A stretch of 64,000 nt of DNA from Linnemannia schmuckeri. Taxonomy: Eukaryota > Mortierellomycota > Mortierellomycetes > Mortierellales > Mortierellaceae. The translations under genes were made by a program, and so were the position numbers. Where the stretch lies: assembly GCA_029449235.1 (NCBI GenBank), contig JANATG010000005.1, forward strand, positions 2,790,001 to 2,854,000, read 5' to 3'. This document shows, one piece after another, positions 1-12,300 of the stretch. A model generated the notes under the pieces. The model searched no databases and was not told the origin of the DNA. It saw only the letters and a list, made by a program, of their open reading frames with translations. Every line of letters starts with the position of its first letter. The stretch's first letter is position 1.

Positions 1-1536
1 AACAACCCCTGAACTTTCTGTATGCAAAAAAAAAAATATTTGCAGGTACCTCTTTGCGTGATAAAATTGACAGGGAGGATGGGATGCGATAGGATGGGAT
101 GGGACGGACAGGAAAGGAGAAGGGGTCTAATATCATCATCATCATCATCCTCGTCACGAGCAGTAGCTGCCCTTCATCCATTCCGAACAAAAGGGTATGA
201 ATGGCCCTTTTTTTTTCTCTCTTTGTTTGTATGTGTGTCTTTAGCGGGCTTGCAAAAATAACGTTGACCTCCTATCTAACGGTCCACCTTGCAGAAGCTA
301 CAGCAAACATACACCACAATAAACAGAGGCGAGGGAAGGCGGAGAGAACGTGGCACTCCACCCTCTTGCTCTCTCTCTCTCTCCTCTGTGTATGTATGTG
401 GGTCGTTCCTCTCTTTTCTCTCTTTACGTATGGGTCGCATGCCGGCTTCCGTATCCTCGTAAACTATGCTCCTGTAACGGTACTGTACTTTATCCCACCT
501 ATACATCTCATTTTACGCCATGCTCTTTTGCTGTACTGTAGTCTAATCTATCTGATAGGAACATCATGTCATCAAACGGCATAGAAACCCTTTGTCTCGT
601 CACCCTTCCTTCCTTCTCTTTCCTTCAACACCAAATTAAATAATTTCAGCCAAAAGGGCGTAAAACAATGAAGCGATACAAGGGAGGGGAGAAACACGAG
701 AAAGGAGAGAAAGAGGGGCTAAAAAAGGAGTGGTTGAGGTTTAGGCGTTTGCGTGTGGTGTGAGTGTGGGTTTCAATAATGTGGCTATAGCACAACAAGG
801 GACACATATAGATACAGACAGATGCGAATGCTCATTGTTGTCTGCTTTGATGTGGGCTGTGGATCGACCAAAAATAACAATAGACAAAAAAGAAAAGATG
901 ACTAGTTTACATAACCCACTTTATTACCATGGGGGTCCCTCTGTTGTGATCGATATAACGTACAAAGAAAGAGGACAGGGTCCTATGCATTGGAAAAAGA
1001 ATAACAAAGGCATAATAAAGAGGCACCGATTGATTATTTTGGCAATCAAAGAGATAGACCAATCGCGGAATAAAAAGTAGTGCGAGGAAAGAGGTAATCA
1101 AAATAAATGAACGAACAGTAAGCGCCAGCAATGGAAATAAAGCAATCGAACTAGGAAATAAAGGGACGTTAGTGAGAGGAAGAAAGGCGCCTTTATGTCC
1201 GTTGTCCCATAGATCCCATTTTGGGCCTTGCCATACTCTGTTTTATGTCGGGGACGAATTGGAGGGACGGGGTCGGTGAGAGGATAACAGGTGGGTGAAG
1301 CTGAGTGGACGGGATGGATTGATAGGCATGACAAATTTTGTTTTTGTTCATTTCATTTTTCCACAGAGGAAAAACCCATTAAAACAAAAAGGCAGAAGGG
1401 GAGAAGCAACGTGCACAACGCATCGCAGGACGGGGCGTTGTTTGTTGATATTGTTTGATTTGCCGTGCCTCACTGTCTCTCAATCTTGTTGTTCCTTGTG
1501 TCGTGCCCGCATAAACAATACGAGCCCAGATCTCTA

Positions 1537-1578
<42 letters not shown>

Positions 1579-4500
1579 CAAGTGACAGAACAACAAAAAG
1601 GCATATCGTTTGAGTGTCCGTTGTAAAGGAGAACGAGAAAAAACGTTTCGGACTCCCAAATTTCCCATGTTCGTGGCTCATATTTTTCTCCTAATATCCC
1701 AGCCCAGCAAAAAAGCAAAGGAAAATAACATCTCACACCTCAGACACGCACACATCACCGTCCATCCATTCCTCCCAGAAAGTCCGTGATATGTTCGATT
1801 ACGAGTTTTGGAAGAAAATCAAGGGACCAAGGAGAAATCAGCACACCAGCAGCATATGAGCACAAAAAAAAATCATACAAAAAAAAACGAGGGAAGAGCG
1901 AAAGCTTTTTTTTTTTTTTTTTTGCAAGCGTGCGGCGGGCGGCAGTTGAAGATGTTCCATAAAACTATAGGCTACCAATGAACTAATTGTACAGGACTAG
2001 ATCTTTCTTGGACTAGATTGCTTTGCAGACAACCCAAAAAAGTACTCTTTCACAATGTATGTCGTTAGTGTGCAAGCGGATGCGATATGCGTGTGGCTCA
2101 GATTTTTTATCAACAACAAACACAATCGAAAAAAAGGGGAGTGAGAGGGAGGCGCATGACCACTTTTGGGATTGTGTATTTGTTGTCGTTCGCCTGTCAG
2201 TCCTGTCGGTCGTCGTGTCAGTCTGTCGGTCCATCGGTCGGTCGCATTGTCATGCAGGACAAGGGGTATAGGAGCAAATGGGAGTGAAGGGGGCGATGAA
2301 AGGGCAGGAGTGGAGGAGTGAGCGAGTGCGCGTAAAATGACATTGCCCGGAGGTATTCTTATTAAAATACTATTCTAATTAGTTGAGTCCGAGAAGATCT
2401 AAAGTCCGCTTGCTCAGCACTTGCACCGATCGTATTTTTGGCGTCTTACTTTTTTTTCCTTTGTTGTTGTGCTGTTGGTGTGTGAGTGAGCGAAAGCGAG
2501 AGCGCGTGCATAGAGAAGTGTGATCGTAGGAAAAAAAATGAAGAGACAAAGAACACAAAAAAAGAAAGGACCCATCTGTACAAACGACGTAGACACGATA
2601 CAAACAAAAAGGAAAACGAGGGGCGAGGGGGTGGAAAGCAAAAAAAAGAAGGGACACAACTCATACACGCAAGCACATATCACAGATGGAGTGAGGGGAG
2701 AGGAGTGGTGGGACTTTATTGCAGAAAAGAAGACGAAGGAAAGAAAAGAAAGGAAAGGCAAGGGAGGGAGGGGAGGGGGCAACCACCCTTTTGCTTGTTA
2801 CTTTTAGTTTGGTGGGACAAAGAGAAGGACCCAAAAAAATCTCATGGACTGGATGTATGATGGAAGGGAGAATGAAGGGAGAGAGAGAATGAAGGGAGGG
2901 AAGAAGACCATGAGCACATACATATATACACACATACACACGCAGACATAACCATCTCATCCTTCGACTGTTTTTGGTTTTTTTTGCACTAAGTGAGCTC
3001 TTTGTGTCCTTGTGTCTAATGAATGAGAAGAAATAAAAAAAACAAAGCCAAAAGCGGGTTACTTGTTTGCCCATGCCAGAGGGAGTTTTGTTGTTGTTGT
3101 TTTATTTGCAGGTTCATGCAAATGCTAGAAATGCAAAATGAGCCCCTTTCGATGCGATGCAATTGTCGATTGTCCCTTTTTTTATTTTTCTTTGTATGTC
3201 TGTGTTTCTCTCTCCCTTCCATAGCTGTGATACTCCTCGCGCCTTTTCTTCCTTTTCCCGAGAGTCCCAGCGAACGAGAGCGAAGCGATGACAAAGAGAA
3301 AGGAGGGGAGGAACAAGTGCGAACGATGGCCTCATAATGAATACAGTAGTAATACCTGATTGAATCAGTTATAGAGTAGGATTGACGCACATATCACAAA
3401 CATCGTGAATCAGAAACATAAAGTCTCATCTCGTTGGTTCGTTGTTGTCATGGCGAGAGAGGGAGCGAGTAAAAGGAGACAGGCAGTATGAAAGGGGAAG
3501 TCGCTTTTTTTTTTTTGTTTTCTTGTTTGCGAGTTGCGAGAGTAAAGTGAGTTAGGAGTATGAGGCTGTTGGAGTGCAATGTACGTGTTAGATATGCGTG
3601 TGAGATATGTGTGTGATATATGTGCGATGTCTGTGTGTGTGTGCGTGTGTGTGCCCCTTCTCCATTTCCAATTCTCCCCCTTCCTTACTTCCTTCCTTCC
3701 TTTCTTCGCTGTTCTTTCTTTATCTTTTACACTCTAAACCAGGTTGGTCGATTCTGATTAGGGTTCTTACACTTGTTACTCCATCCTCGAGGTCCACGTA
3801 CTAAAAAGGGCTCGCTCCTATTTTTCCTCTGTTTGTGTGCTGTTGTCGTCTTCGATGTCTATTGTTATGACCTGCATCACCCCTCTCTTTCACTTTGTCG
3901 CTTCTTTTTCCTTTTTCCTCGTTCTCCAATACTTTTTCTTTGTATCTTTAGAGTACTCCGATTGAATCTGCTGGGCCTAAAACTCCGCCTCCCGGACCTC
4001 TGACTCGAAGTTCCTGCCAAGCTGAAATGCGCCTTCTGACGGTCACAACGGACTCAATTCAGCCTTAATATTTCGTATTATTATAAAAAAATTTTACTTA
4101 ATTAGATTTTTATTATCGCTCCTTTTTTTTGCTTTAGAGAGAGTTTGGATAGTTGGATGGAAGGGATGGGATGGACAGGCTGGCTCGTTGGCTGGTTGGC
4201 TGGCTGCAATAGACGCTTGTGTTGGCTCCCAATTCCTCCATTGTCCAATGCCCTCATCGCCCTTTGCCCAATCTCCGACTCACACGCTTTTTTTTCTCTT
4301 TGTTCTGTTTCTGGTGCTTTCCGGCTGACTGAATGACCGTTGTTGATGTTGCTGTTCGCTCTTTTGTTGTTTGGGTTTACTGTGATTACATTACTTCTTA
4401 ACGAGGCCCTTTTGGCCCAAAATGTGTTTTGCATCTCCTCATTTTTTTGCTCTCGACTCCCTCTCCTTTTTTCTTCGCTCCCTCCTCCGTCATTCAATCG

Positions 4501-4974
4501 GACACAATAACAAAAAAGCGGGTCCAGTATTCTAATCAATTCATTCCTCCCTTTCTTTCTAAAATCCTATTTAAGTCAGACCAGATTTTCCTTTGTTTTC
4601 CCACTTTTTTTTTTTTTTTTTTCTTGTTCTTTCTTATCTTCGTCGTCAAGTGCTCAGCTCTTCTCAACATTTCGTTATTACTTTTTTCATCTCTCCTCCC
4701 CTCTCTTTCCCTCCTCTTTACGCCCCACCTCTCACTATTCCTTATTTCCTCCCACTCCTAATCACATTTCCACTCCAGCTCCTATCCTTAACTCCACTTC
4801 CAGCTTCCTCCTCTTGAAGTACGACATCACTCTGCTTCTATTTTTCCAGGGTCCTCGCAGCACATACATTAGTTCTCTTCCCTCACGTGATACTTCCTCA
4901 CATCAAGTACTCCTTAATCGACGCGTCTCTTTCCTAAATCCCTCTCCTATCCTTCATACCATATCATATCCAAC
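1..4974. other. Intergenic region without a supported gene
   Basis: No reading frame here shows a recognisable domain or sustained protein-like composition; the longest frames are low-complexity translations of T-rich or GA-rich DNA. The stretch holds a T35 run at 1,544-1,578, a second T run near 1,904-1,924, GGGAT-type repeats near 75-110, GTCGGT-like repeats near 2,195-2,250 and a GGCTGGTT-like repeat near 4,170-4,205. About 2,480-2,900 is strongly purine-rich on the plus strand. From about 4,540 the plus strand turns pyrimidine-rich, which looks like the leader of the gene at 4,975. A possible 5' UTR intron acceptor (TTTTTCCAG) lies near 4,850. Confidence 0.6.
4883..4890. promoter_or_regulatory. 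Palindromic E-box TCACGTGA upstream of the 4,975 gene
   Basis: A perfect 8-base palindrome containing CACGTG sits about 85 bases before the start codon. CACGTG is the classic binding core of fungal bHLH factors such as Cbf1. Function here is inferred from sequence and position only. Confidence 0.4.
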
Positions 4975-5760
4975 ATGGCGTCGATGCACCTCTCTCCCAT
5001 GTCCTCTCCCTGCGACTCTTACTCTTACACTCGCTCAGTCAACACTCCCTTGACCAATAACAACATTAACAAGTATCACAGCCGGTCAAGCAGCGAGTCA
5101 TTACTGTTTACGCCTCCTCTTTCTCCTACCGAAGAGCAACTTTTGGCCTTCTTGATCCCTGACATCGAGCCTTCCGAGTTGGCTGCCTACCTGTCTGCTC
5201 CTGCTACTCCCATCCTCTCCGATGTCTCCTGTTTGATTGGCAAGAACCTCTCCTCTGTATCCCAACAAGAGCACGAGTCCTGCTACAACATTGAGGCCGT
5301 CTACCCCAGTCCCGTCTGCGCCGCCGCCGCCGCTACCGTCGTTGCCATTGACCGTCTCGATGCTGAGCCCTTCCCTACTCTCTCGGTCTCGCCTTCCGCT
5401 ACTGCCGTCGCTACTACAGCCACTACTACCGCCTCCTTCAGACCTCTCCAGTCTTCCTTGACCAACTCGAAGAAGCGCTCGTCGATGTACGCCTTTGTTG
5501 GCTCTGACGATGAGGAGGACAAGGAGGAGATGCCCCTGGCCACCGACTTTACCTCCACCCCCACGGTCTACGTGATGTCGAGCCGTCATACCCGCAAGCG
5601 TCTCATGCTCGAGCAGGCCTTTGTCAGCCCTGACGAGGAGGAGGACAACAACAGCATCAACAACTGTTACTCCCAGATCTTCCACGGTGCCTCCTCGGAC
5701 GAGTTGGATATGACATCCCAGCTCTCCAGTACTCTTGCGTATGATCTTGTTCTTGCCTAA
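4975..5760 (+). CDS. Uncharacterised serine/threonine-rich acidic-patch protein (261 aa)
   Basis: An intronless frame runs from an ATG preceded by a long CT-rich leader to a TAA. I do not recognise a family. Visible features are an N-terminal Ser/Asn-rich stretch (residues 1-45) and a segment around residues 44-75 with LLFTPPLSPTEEQLLAFLIP, whose SP/TP dipeptides look like proline-directed kinase sites. There is also an Ala/Thr-rich middle (about 115-160) and two acidic clusters (SDDEEDKEE near 180 and SPDEEEDNN near 220). No signal peptide or membrane segment is seen. Codon use is C-ending and biased, like the highly expressed genes of the window, which argues that it is real. It could be a regulatory or intrinsically disordered protein; no function is claimed. 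Confidence 0.7.
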   Translation: MASMHLSPMSSPCDSYSYTRSVNTPLTNNNINKYHSRSSSESLLFTPPLSPTEEQLLAFLIPDIEPSELAAYLSAPATPILSDVSCLIGKNLSSVSQQEHESCYNIEAVYPSPVCAAAAATVVAIDRLDAEPFPTLSVSPSATAVATTATTTASFRPLQSSLTNSKKRSSMYAFVGSDDEEDKEEMPLATDFTSTPTVYVMSSRHTRKRLMLEQAFVSPDEEEDNNSINNCYSQIFHGASSDELDMTSQLSSTLAYDLVLA

Positions 5761-7299
5761 ATTTTTTTCTTTCTTTATATCCCCTGTTTTTTTTGGCATT
5801 TTTTTGTCTTTTGCTTTCAGCTGTACCATAGCTTGTCCCCCAACTTTCCATTTCCTTACCTGTATGTTTAGCTGTAACCACTCTTTTTTCTTTTTCAATG
5901 CCACACCATTGTATCATCCTTTTTTTTTCTTTTGAGCGTTTTCTTTTCTTTCAAATCTGTAGCAGTAGAATAGCGAGCATTGTAACCATAGTGAAAAAAC
6001 ATCTTTTCAGTATATAAAAAACCCTACCAAGAGAGGCACCTCTACTTCTTTTGGGATACCCATTCATCATCCAAAAAAGCATCTCTCTTCTGTTGTTTTG
6101 CTTTGCTTGGTTAACCATTTTGTGTTCCATGATTTCTCTTTTTGAATTAAGAGAAAACTATGAGATGTGGAGTCTGCTTTTTTGCGTTGAAGCAGTAGTA
6201 GATAACCCATAGACACAAACCGACAAAAATGGCACACGAGGTTTTGCCCGAACTCCTGGCTGAACGACCACAGCAACAGACTCACAGAAAGACTCAATCT
6301 ATATAGCAGATTGGCAGATATGGAGAAACAGACAAGAAAGACAAACGGGAAGGTCGAGGCAGGGACCAGAGGCGTCATTTTGGAAAGGGATGCGGAGCTA
6401 GGAAAATAATAAGACATAAGCTGATGTAGAAAATAGTCCCCGCCCTTGCCCTTTGCGTCTTTGCTGGGCTCATTTTCGTAAGACAAGGGAGCCACTCCCT
6501 TTCTCCCTATACCCCTTAATTTGCCGTTTTGGTATCACTGTCATTTGCTCATGGTGTGTCTGTTGTTGAAATGAGTATCCGTTCGGATGTACCCAGTGCG
6601 GAAGTACTTTGGTTAGATGGAGGTGCAATCGATTGAGCGCAAGCAAGTAATCTAAGGCGAAGCGTGCGTGGGCTGTGATGATGAAAACAAAAGAGGAAAA
6701 GCAAATATTTATTATTATCCCACGTTTGAGGGGAGTAATTTTCGGTTCCATGGTCCATCCAACATCGACCTAACACCTTGGATGGATTACCGTACATACC
6801 TCACTCACTTTCAGATATCCTATTTACAGAAAAGCGAGGGGTTTTAATTTCCATCTCTTTTGATTGTCCTCTGTTCACTCGCATTGACAGCTATTGTTCA
6901 TGTGTCTCTCTCGTAAACAAACAGCAACCACGCCTTGGTGAGCACTTGCAAGCCATCGTATCGTATCCATCCAATCCATCTACAAAAAAACGATCATCGT
7001 TCTCGAGTGAGATCGATGAACAAAGACTGTATACACTATGATTGGGCAGGGTACACGTGACCAAAGTAAGTTCTGTTTCATTTCACAGACGTTTTTTTTT
7101 TCTCTTTTTTCTTTCTTTCTCCACTTTTCACTTCTTTGCACTTTTGAAACCAGATCTTCGACTCATCCTTATCACAGCATTGAACTGAACAGCCTCCATA
7201 CACCGCTCTCTCTTTCATCTTGCACACTCTTAATCGTTCTCGAACACGCACACCTCCTACAACAAACACAAGACACTTCTCATTCCTGAGATACAGACC
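5761..7299. other. Intergenic region between two orphan genes
   Basis: Immediately after the stop the DNA is T-rich and could be the 3' UTR. The rest shows short frames without recognisable domains, including a 142-codon minus frame at 6,067-6,495 with no family resemblance. From about 7,080 the plus strand becomes CT-rich ahead of the next start. A GTAAGT at about 7,066, just after the CACGTG site, could be the donor of a 5' UTR intron. Confidence 0.5.
7054..7059. promoter_or_regulatory. CACGTG E-box upstream of the 7,300 gene
   Basis: CACGTG followed by AC lies about 240 bases before the start codon. It is the same core found before the gene at 4,975. The bHLH assignment is inference. Confidence 0.3.
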
Positions 7300-8925
7300 A
7301 TGCAGCCGGCGTTATATAACGTGAGGTCAAACCTCGCACAGCTACCCCGCTCCATCTCACCCCATCTCTCCCCCTCCTCTTCCTCTTCTTCAGCATCCTC
7401 CTCGATCCGCTCTCTCTCCCCAAGCCGTCACTCCTCTCCACACCTCCGCTCTCGATCTGCATCTCCTTCCCCACGAAGATTCGCCAGCGTGCTTGCCTAT
7501 CACGCTATCCTTCCTTCGGGAGGTTATGGCAAACAACGTTCGATCTCTGCAGACCAACAGCTTCAAGGGCAAGAAAGTGAGCGAGGATCGCGGGAACACA
7601 ACAGGGATAGTGTGACGAGGGAGAGTCGAGAGCGTCAGGAGAGTCCGAGTCAAATTGCCGTGAGAAACTTGGAAGAGTCTTGGAAACGATTTGAACTGGA
7701 CTCTGGACCGTCCTCACCTTCCCTGCTCTCTTCTTCGCCAACCTTTGTTGACTCGTCGCCTTTGTCCCCCCGACCTTCTTCTCCCTCACCCCTGTCGAAA
7801 CCACCCTATCGGGAATTGATCGAGTGCACCTTCTTCAAGGACACCAAGGTGTTGGCACCAGCTGCTGAGAACGAAAGCGAGCCTAGAGGAGGAGGAGTAA
7901 AAACCTCTGCCGCAGGAGATGATGGAGGAGGCGGAGGAACAGCTGCAACAGGGGGTGGCAAATCCGCCGTTTTGAAGTCTGAGAGCAGCAATAAGACCAA
8001 TAATAATACTCATGATGCTGATCACCAAATCGACAATGGGCGTCGTCGTACAACAAATACGGCAGCAACAACAGCAACGCCCTCGACAACCACAGAAGCA
8101 ACTGCCCCTGTTGCAGCTGCTCCTGCTGCGTCATCTACCTTGTTGAGCTCATCCTCGCCTGCGCCCATATCCTCCTCCTCAGCAAACAAAGGAACAGCTG
8201 CAGTAACTGCTACACCCTCGGACAACTCTATTCTGATACAGCAACAGCAACATCACCAAGAGCAGGTACAGAATGCTTTCCTGGCATCGAATGAGGTTCG
8301 GCATATCCTGGACTTGCCCTCGCTTTTGGGCCAGGAACCGGATAGGATCTCTCAAGTCCTTGCAATGCCAATCCCTCTCCAACCAAAGCCTCGTTCCTCT
8401 CGCTCTTCGTCATTGGCTTCGATCGGGAATAGCAAGTCTTCCACATCAACAACCCATAATAACAATAATGATGAAGATGACGACAACACTTCAGGATCGG
8501 CACTGATTTCAAAACTAAACGCCAAGGCAGAATCGACAGCCGAGGCGATGACGAAGCGATATGCGGCCAAGAACTTGAACATGACGGAGACGGAGGCCCA
8601 TCGAATGGTACAGGTGATGGCAGCGGAGATTGTGGCCCTGCACGAGGAAAGGGCAGTGATGGTGAAGAAGATGGAGCTGGCCAAGCAAGAGATGCTTGAG
8701 GCTGCGCGGTTATTGCGGATGAAGGCCGCAGAGGCGGAGGCACCTGAGGAACTGCAAGGTATGTCTGCAGAGGGTCAACTGCGGCCTAGTCCTGCTTCTG
8801 GGAGTGATGGTGGCGTTAGGCTGAGTGTTCATGATGAGACGAGAGCAGAGAAGGAGACAGAGTCGTCTGAGGAAGAACGACAGCGGAGCATGTACGACCG
8901 TGATGAATGGCGGGAACGAGACTGA
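7300..8925 (+). CDS. Uncharacterised serine-rich protein with C-terminal coiled coil (541 aa)
   Basis: An intronless frame with a strong CT-rich leader. The N-terminal 60 residues are Ser-rich with RS/SP dipeptides. Low-complexity Gly, Ala/Thr and Gln stretches follow (about 190-330). A short conserved-looking helix near residues 330-350 contains EVRHILDLPSLLGQEPDRIS. Residues about 400-480 are rich in Ala, Glu, Lys and Met with heptad-like spacing (KLNAKAESTAEAMTKRYAAK onward), predicting a coiled coil. The C-terminus is charged. No signal peptide or membrane helix is visible. I do not recognise the family. AATAAA occurs shortly after the stop (about 8,968). The protein could be a scaffold or regulatory protein, but this is not shown. 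Confidence 0.75.
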   Translation: MQPALYNVRSNLAQLPRSISPHLSPSSSSSSASSSIRSLSPSRHSSPHLRSRSASPSPRRFASVLAYHAILPSGGYGKQRSISADQQLQGQESERGSREHNRDSVTRESRERQESPSQIAVRNLEESWKRFELDSGPSSPSLLSSSPTFVDSSPLSPRPSSPSPLSKPPYRELIECTFFKDTKVLAPAAENESEPRGGGVKTSAAGDDGGGGGTAATGGGKSAVLKSESSNKTNNNTHDADHQIDNGRRRTTNTAATTATPSTTTEATAPVAAAPAASSTLLSSSSPAPISSSSANKGTAAVTATPSDNSILIQQQQHHQEQVQNAFLASNEVRHILDLPSLLGQEPDRISQVLAMPIPLQPKPRSSRSSSLASIGNSKSSTSTTHNNNNDEDDDNTSGSALISKLNAKAESTAEAMTKRYAAKNLNMTETEAHRMVQVMAAEIVALHEERAVMVKKMELAKQEMLEAARLLRMKAAEAEAPEELQGMSAEGQLRPSPASGSDGGVRLSVHDETRAEKETESSEEERQRSMYDRDEWRERD

Positions 8926-9318
8926 ACGTATATTTGTAGCAGCAATATTTTCTAGACTTGCGTGTATGAATAAAAACAAAGACGAACACTTTTGTGATGT
9001 TGCATGGGTGTGGCAGTGGGTGCGATTGGCACATAGCTTTATCAAGGCAGTCACACTCATTGTTTGGGCCCCTTTATTTCTTTTTGTTGTTATCTGCTCA
9101 GACGAAGACGAAGAGAAAAAGCGCGCGCCCATCCTTTGCACTTCTCTCACTCCTTTTCTTCCTTCTCCTTCTCCTTCCCCTCTCTCTTTTCTAATACGCA
9201 CTCTTCTTCTAGCTCTTTCCTTTACTTTCTTCCCTTGTCACTTCCTTTCTTTCTTTGACATTCATTCCATTACACTCACCAACATCACACATAGGCTTTC
9301 ATTTTACCGACAGCAGTA
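8926..9318. other. Intergenic spacer with CT-rich leader
   Basis: This holds the presumed 3' end of the upstream orphan (AATAAA near 8,968). A CT-rich stretch from about 9,120 leads into the RPAP1 start. Nothing else is seen. Confidence 0.5.
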
Positions 9319-12300
9319 ATGGACAACTCGGGAGAAGAACAACGGAGACTCGTCGAACACGAACGAGTCACCCGCCAGAGGAGACACGTCCCTGAGACTG
9401 AGGACGACCTCCTCGCTATGCAAGAAGAGTTTGCAAAGGGAACTGACAGGCCTGCCGCGTCCGTCTTCAGGGTCAGAAGGCCACCCACCCTATCCTCCAA
9501 CACATCTTCAACAGAGCCAACAACGAGGCCAAGACCCACCACGGTTGCTGACGACGATGATGACGATGATGATGACGACATACCCCCACCCCTCGAGAAG
9601 GACGTTGTCTCGCTTGACAGTGACGAACTGCCCATTCAGCCTCCCAATATCGAAACATCCTCTGCGCGGCTAAAGCCTGGGTCTAGGTTCCTGCAGGATA
9701 GAGCCAACAAGGCACCCCGGACACATTTCCAGACCAAAGGAGAGAGATTTGAGATTAATTTAGATGACGACAACGACGACAACAATGGAGCTGGTATTAG
9801 CGGCAATGACCGCATGGGCATGTTTGCGGACGATGATCAGGATCCTATCGAGACAGCGGACGAGACCCGGAGGAGACTGGCCAATGCCACCCCATCGATG
9901 GGTCAGATTTTGAACGAGGTTCTTGAGAAACCTGTTGGAGAGGTCGTCGCACCAACCATTGCTACCACCACCATGGGCACTTTGGTTCCAAACACTCGTC
10001 CTACCAAGGGCGCTGTCAAGGGAAAGAGTCTTTTTGCACAGCGTTTGGCGCAATCACAGGGCAAAGCAGCAGCAGTGTCTTCTTCGCCCGATGTCACCAA
10101 GGCTGTCTTGACCACCCCTATGCAGAGCAGTGACATCCCATCCTCTGCCTCTTTTACTCGGTTGATGGGCCAGGCAAAGCCTACAGTCGTCGAATCTTCT
10201 TCCAATCCAGGTATGTCTTGAGGTTAATATATCACTCATTCACTCAAAGATTGCTCATGGACACTTTTCATAGTGCCAAATGAGAAATGAAAGTGTAAAT
10301 CTTTTCTTTTAGTCAAGGCTTTACCTGACGGACATTTTGTCTATCGTTCATGAACCTTGCTCCTGAGTAGATAATGCGCAGCCACTCAGACCCACAGTCA
10401 GACCCGCCATCAAACCCAGCGTCAGGCCACTCAGCGGACAACAACAACCCCACCGTAAGGAAATTCCTTCGTTGTTTACAAAGCAGAGAAAAAAAAAAGA
10501 ATTTGCTGGAACACTTTTTTATTTTGCCGTCCCTGAATCTGGTTTGTTCTTAACCAAATGGCGTTTTTTTTGTATTGTCTCCTTGTTGGGATTATGTGAC
10601 ATGCCACAGAATCAGAACTTCCTCCAAGGCCAGCTCTTCATTCTGTACTCAAGAAGGCGTCGGATTCACCTCAAAGCACTCTCATGGATCAGATCGACGA
10701 GGAAAACAAGCGGAAACTCGCCAACATGTCACAGGAGGAGATCAAAGAGGAACGGGCAGAGCTGATGCGGAATTTGGACCCAGAGCTGATTAAGAAGCTG
10801 ATGAAACGCGGAACTCCTCAGAGACGAGTCAGCTTTTCAGAGGGCGTCAAGGTTGAGGACAAGGTGGTCAACATTCACGATGTTCGGCTCTCACACGGCG
10901 AGAGCTCATCCTTCCAAGCCAAGCGGCACGAGGAAGAAGGAGGCGATCACCCCCTGGTCATGAAGAAAACGTTCTACAAGGACGTTCCCGCTGAACCCGA
11001 AAAGATGGAGTGGATGGGTATTGAAGGTGTTGACAGACTCAGCGATGGACCCAGACCAGCTCCAGGCAAGCCGGTGACACCCGGACAACAACCCTACACA
11101 GTGCAGGAGGCAGACCCACCAGCAGCCCACTATCGATTCGACTTTGGAGGGCAGATCATCAACGACGAGGAGACCCCCGTCCATCTCGGACTTCATCATC
11201 ACGGAATGGACCCTACCAAGGCTGGATACACACTTTCTGAGCTCTTGCACCTCATTCGCTCAACCGTACCCAGTCAACGGATATTGCCGCTCAACATTGT
11301 TTCCAAGGTGCTCCAGAACTGCAGGAGCCCCGACTTTGCCCCCTTCGACATCCGAGCCGGCATTCTACGTTGGCTGATTGATTCGCTCCGTGCGCCCGTC
11401 TATCTTCGGTCTGCCCTAGACGATAAGACCGACTCTGGATTAGTAGCAGCGGTCAATGCAATGTACTCCTGGATCATGCCTCCTACCGATATTGCGCAGC
11501 CAGAGAGTATTTGGGAGTTATTGAGTCATCTGGATCGCGGCTACGAGAGAACCAGTCTCGGGTTCAAGTATCAGGCCATCACTCGTTTCGCTAACATGGA
11601 GCTCAAACCCGACACTTTGCAGGCAAGTCAGGAGCAGGGAACAGAGTCGGAGGAGACGATTGCTGCCCACGCCATTTTGGCGTCCAAGGATCCTGTTGAT
11701 GGACTGGTTGCCATGAACATTCTTCCGCGCCTCCGATACATTCTGGATGTCTGCCAACTTCCACCCTTGACAAACTCACAGGTCTTAGACCTTTTGTTGA
11801 CGATCGTCAGGACGCATCCAGAAGGCGCCAAGAAAGTGTTTGAGTGCGAGGGTATGATCGCAGCCCTAATCAGGCACTATGGAGCCATCTCGTGGCCTTC
11901 AGACAAGAGTGACCTGGAACTGGGCTGCACCACCAAGGCAATTACGATTCTGGACACGGTCATTCGTTCATCCAAAAAGCTCGCTTCCGCCATTATCGAG
12001 GAGGGCCATCTGGAACCATTGCTTCGGTTCTTGGTGCTCACACCTGAACCGACGGTCGACAGCAAGCAGAGTTTCGCCATCCAAACCCAGGTGCTCAAGT
12101 TGTTCCGATCCCTAGCAGCTTATGGTCTCTACTGTAACGTCTTGGGCGATAGTCTACAGTCGGTGTTGCTCACGGATGTCGCTCGCGCAATCTCGGCAAG
12201 ATCTCAGCCTGGCTTGGATTCTGTTGTCAAATCGTTCTTGTCCAGGAAGCTGTCTATGTTCTTTCAGCTCGCAACTGTCTGGACTCATGCGGCAGCTGAT

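Noticed and set aside
5101..5904. 267-codon antisense frame over the orphan gene
   Set aside because: Shadow of the biased plus-strand gene; its composition reflects the complement of that gene.
6067..6495. 142-codon minus-strand frame
   Set aside because: Mixed hydrophobic sequence without family features; no leader tract; likely chance.
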